Under the pieces are notes generated by a model, which saw only the letters and a program-made list of their open reading frames with translations, made no database searches and was not told the origin of the DNA. Source: Fundidesulfovibrio terrae (GTDB taxonomy: Bacteria > Desulfobacterota > Desulfovibrionia > Desulfovibrionales > Desulfovibrionaceae). Taken from it: a stretch of DNA of 64,000 nucleotides. Positions 62,009-64,000 of this stretch are shown here, piece by piece. The DNA lies in NCBI RefSeq assembly GCF_022808915.1, contig NZ_JAKZFS010000001.1:1442644-1506643 (forward strand), read 5' to 3'. Position numbers and translations under genes: made by a program. The stretch's first letter is position 1, and the number at the start of each line of letters is the position of its first letter.

Positions 62009-62058
62009 GGGGATTCCAAAGGGACGAAGTCCCTTTGGCCGCCGGAGGCATCTTCCCT
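62009..62058. repeat. Dispersed GC-rich hairpin repeat, copy 7
   Basis: GGGGATTCCAAAGGGAC, loop, GTCCCTTTGG, CCGCCGGAGGC and TCTTCCC. An extra CCGCCGGAGGC half lies just before it (61994-62004). It lies between the convergent alr and reductase genes. Confidence 0.85.
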
Positions 62059-62075
62059 CCCAATCTCACAAAATA

Positions 62076-62111
62076 GACCGGGGCCGTCCACGCGGGCAGC
62101 CCCGGCCTTTT
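62076..62111. terminator. Bidirectional terminator between alr and the reductase gene
   Basis: GACCGGGGC and GCCCCGGCC pair around a longer GC-rich loop and are followed by TTTTCTT on the plus strand; the minus-strand side has TCTATTTTG. It serves the convergent gene ends. Confidence 0.75.
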
Positions 62112-62112
62112 C

Positions 62113-63225
62113 TTACTTCTTCTCTTTGGCCCGCTTCTTCTCGAAGGTCACGCAGCGGATGCCCTCACCCGCGAATCCCGGTGCGTAGCAGGCGTTGTCC
62201 GACACGCACAGGGCCGGGCGGCGGTCGCCCTCGTGCCAGCGCTTCACCAGCCCCGGCTCGCAGATGAGCGGGCGGCACAGGGAGATATAGTCGGCCAGCC
62301 CCGACTTCAGGACTTCCTCGCACACCTCGATGGAGCGCAGCCCCCCCACCAGCATGAGCGGAATCTTCAGGCGACTTTTGCACAGGGCCGCCGCTTGCCG
62401 GTAGTAGCCTTCCTGCTCCTTCGTTTTGATCCGACCCTTGCGCGCGGGCATGAAGGCCTCGCCCGCGGGCCTGCACCCGCCCGAAAGCTCGATGGCGTCC
62501 ACGGAGGCCGCCTCCAGCATGGCGGCCACGGCGGCCGAGTCCTCGCGGGTTTGGCCGCCCGCCACGAAATCTTCTGAATTGATCTTGGCCAGCACCGGGA
62601 AGCCTGCGCCCACGGCGCCCCGCACGGCGTGCGTCACTTCCATGAGCAAGCGCGCCCGGTTCTCCAGGGGGCCGCCGTATTCGTCCGTCCGCTTGTTCCA
62701 GGCCGGTGAGAGGAATTGGTTCAGGAGGTAGCCGTGGGCGGAGTGGATCTGCACGGCGTCGAAGCCGGTCTCCTTGGCGCGCCCGGCGGCGCGGGCGAAG
62801 GCCGCTACGGTGGCGGCGATGCCCTCGGCGTCCAGCTCGCGGCAGTCGGCGTCCGGCAGGGCGCTCGGCCCCACGGGGCGCTTGCCGGAGAGCTTGGCGT
62901 TGGCCTGGGTGCCCGCATGGGCCAGCTGCAGGGCGATCTTGCCCCCTGCGTCATGGACGGCCTTGGTCATGGAGGCCAGTCCGTCCTCGAGCTTGTCGCT
63001 GTACGCGCCAAGCTGCTTGAGACCGGCCTGGCCCTCGGGGGAGACGAAAGCGTGGCTTGAGATGATGAGGCCCACCTCGCCCCGGGCCAGCTCGGCCATC
63101 ATGTCGCTTAGGCGCGGGGTGACGGAGCCGTCGTCCCCGGCCAGGCCCTCCCAGGTCGCGGAGCGCACGAAGCGGTTCTTGAGGGTGAGGGATTTTATGA
63201 CGGTGGTATCGAAGAGGTCGGGCAT
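62113..63225 (-). CDS. NADH:flavin oxidoreductase (old yellow enzyme family)
   Basis: 370 residues from the ATG at 63225, preceded by AAAGGAGGC. An FMN-binding TIM barrel: the start LFDTTVIKSLTLKNRFVRSAT, LQLAHAGTQ, the substrate-binding HSAHGYLLNQFLSPAWNKRTDEYGG and LVGGLRS near the end match the family. It lacks the long C-terminal NAD domain of enoate reductases. The final stretch holds three Cys (CVSDNACYAP, IRCV) in a pattern I do not recognise as a normal cluster site. Substrate unknown. Confidence 0.9.
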   Translation of the reverse strand: MPDLFDTTVIKSLTLKNRFVRSATWEGLAGDDGSVTPRLSDMMAELARGEVGLIISSHAFVSPEGQAGLKQLGAYSDKLEDGLASMTKAVHDAGGKIALQLAHAGTQANAKLSGKRPVGPSALPDADCRELDAEGIAATVAAFARAAGRAKETGFDAVQIHSAHGYLLNQFLSPAWNKRTDEYGGPLENRARLLMEVTHAVRGAVGAGFPVLAKINSEDFVAGGQTREDSAAVAAMLEAASVDAIELSGGCRPAGEAFMPARKGRIKTKEQEGYYRQAAALCKSRLKIPLMLVGGLRSIEVCEEVLKSGLADYISLCRPLICEPGLVKRWHEGDRRPALCVSDNACYAPGFAGEGIRCVTFEKKRAKEKK

Positions 63226-63379
63226 GGCTGCCTCCTTTGGCTGCGCGGTATCGTAGGTTAGGCCGCCAGTAGCACGGCCGCGCGCGGGGAGTACAGCCTC
63301 GAAGCGGACGGGGGATGTCCGGGAACGGACAGGAGACACGGTTGGCTGGAGGGAAATGCTTGCTCGTATAGCAAAGCGT

Positions 63380-64000
63380 CTAAATGGTGTTCCAACGTTT
63401 TATAAGATTGCAGATGGTATCAAGTTGTTTTGGTAGGTCATGACACTGAGTGATATCGTCTTTTGTTGAAATTTCAGATACCATTTCGGATAATTTCGGT
63501 TTGTTTGCTTTAAAAAACGTTCCTGATCTTGGTTTGATCTCATCAAGGTACGAAAAGAAATCTTCAAACCGGCCAACAACTCGCACTGTTTTTCTTTGCT
63601 CAAGTATAGATGTGACAAGGCGGGAGGTGATGTAGTTTTCAATTTCCTTTCCAAATGTTATCCAACAGTGGCCACCGAGGTTGATTATTTCGTCACGAAT
63701 TCTTTTCTTGGTGTGATTGATGGGCGAATGTTTGTTTCTTTTGTCGCTGTCTATTAATATGGCATTGTTTCTGTTTACATTAAGCATGCTTATTAATTTG
63801 TGGTCGTATGGGTTTGAGTGCAAATGTGACAACAGCCGACCACCGTAAAACACGATTTGGTAGTGCATGCCTTCCTGGAGCATGCCATCGCTCCATATGT
63901 TGATCCAATTTTTTAAATAGTTTCTGTCCGATGGACCTTCGACCCATATTATTCCGTTGGATTGAAGGAGGTCACTTGCTCTAATTTCTAGGTCGTCAAG
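63380..64000 (-). CDS. OLD/TOPRIM-type ATP-dependent nuclease, C-terminal part (5' end outside window)
   Basis: The minus-strand frame is open from the last base of the window, and 206 residues are visible. The TOPRIM start WVEGPSDRNYLKNWI has the conserved EGxSD. Then FYGGRLLSHL and AILIDSDKRNKHSPIN (the DxD pair) place it in the OLD family, where an AAA15-type ATPase precedes the nuclease domain. Base composition is AT-rich against the neighbouring reductase. OLD nucleases are often phage-defence genes, so it may be part of a defence island beyond the window. Confidence 0.8.
   Translation of the reverse strand, partial: LDDLEIRASDLLQSNGIIWVEGPSDRNYLKNWINIWSDGMLQEGMHYQIVFYGGRLLSHLHSNPYDHKLISMLNVNRNNAILIDSDKRNKHSPINHTKKRIRDEIINLGGHCWITFGKEIENYITSRLVTSILEQRKTVRVVGRFEDFFSYLDEIKPRSGTFFKANKPKLSEMVSEISTKDDITQCHDLPKQLDTICNLIKRWNTI

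Overview
This window is high-GC bacterial chromosome. Gene content and gene style (chained histidine kinases and stand-alone receivers, a UbiD-family decarboxylase, a bacterial deoxyhypusine-synthase-like protein, a PEP-CTERM protein, a complete biotin operon, two heptose genes implying LPS) fit a Gram-negative member of the Desulfovibrionaceae, perhaps Fundidesulfovibrio-like. That placement is inference from gene content; there is no rRNA in the window to confirm it. I saw no tRNA, rRNA, insertion sequence or CRISPR array.

Layout. 1-6182: the tail of a small membrane protein, then a seven-gene signalling operon: a degenerate sigma54-activator-like ATPase, a NifX-like protein, a Cache-type histidine kinase, two single-domain receivers, a dimerisation-only kinase-like protein and a receiver-kinase hybrid. 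6260-9769 (minus): a solute-binding protein, an unknown partner, a small exported protein, the heptose adenylyltransferase and a YkgJ-type cysteine-cluster protein. 9865-12227: an RsbW-like kinase, a STAS antagonist, an exported protein and an AT-rich pair, the second apparently frameshifted in its signal peptide. 12316-14942: rpsF-rpsR-rplI-dnaB. 15079-19794: phenylacetate-CoA ligase, a DUF456 protein, threonine synthase and TlyA. 20052-23361: an AT-rich orphan membrane protein, YccF, two rhodanese proteins and a MauE-like protein. 23474-29010 (minus): bioB-bioF-bioH-bioC-bioDA. 29137-34141: DUF4079 plus SagB-type dehydrogenase, then larE, larB and a short larC. 34279-38467: mixed housekeeping genes and a 30-residue membrane microprotein. 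38533-41991: kinase, lipoprotein and sigma54 regulator in the QseE-QseG-QseF order. 42217-45241: low-complexity proteins and an acyltransferase. 45603-51014: UbiD, a cyclic-nucleotide-binding protein, an acyl-CoA ligase and a deoxyhypusine-synthase-like enzyme. 51153-52945: an acyl-homoserine-lactone quorum-sensing locus. 53125-63225: a PEP-CTERM protein, PEP carboxykinase, hldD, an AT-rich membrane orphan, mutL, alr and an old-yellow-enzyme reductase. The window ends inside an OLD/TOPRIM-type nuclease gene.

The strongest discovery is the quorum-sensing locus. A LuxI-family synthase and a LuxR-family receptor are convergent and overlap at their 3' ends. A 20-bp lux box with the arms ACCTGT and ACAGGT sits 55 bases upstream of luxI and lies between luxI and a divergent small cysteine-rich gene. 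Other points of interest are a GC-rich hairpin repeat present seven times at gene ends, a phosphorelay operon with no DNA-binding output, a LarC without its C-terminal half, and several AT-rich genes that look acquired (11.3-12.2, 20.0-20.7, 51.2-52.9, 57.6-58.6 and 63.4-64.0 kb).
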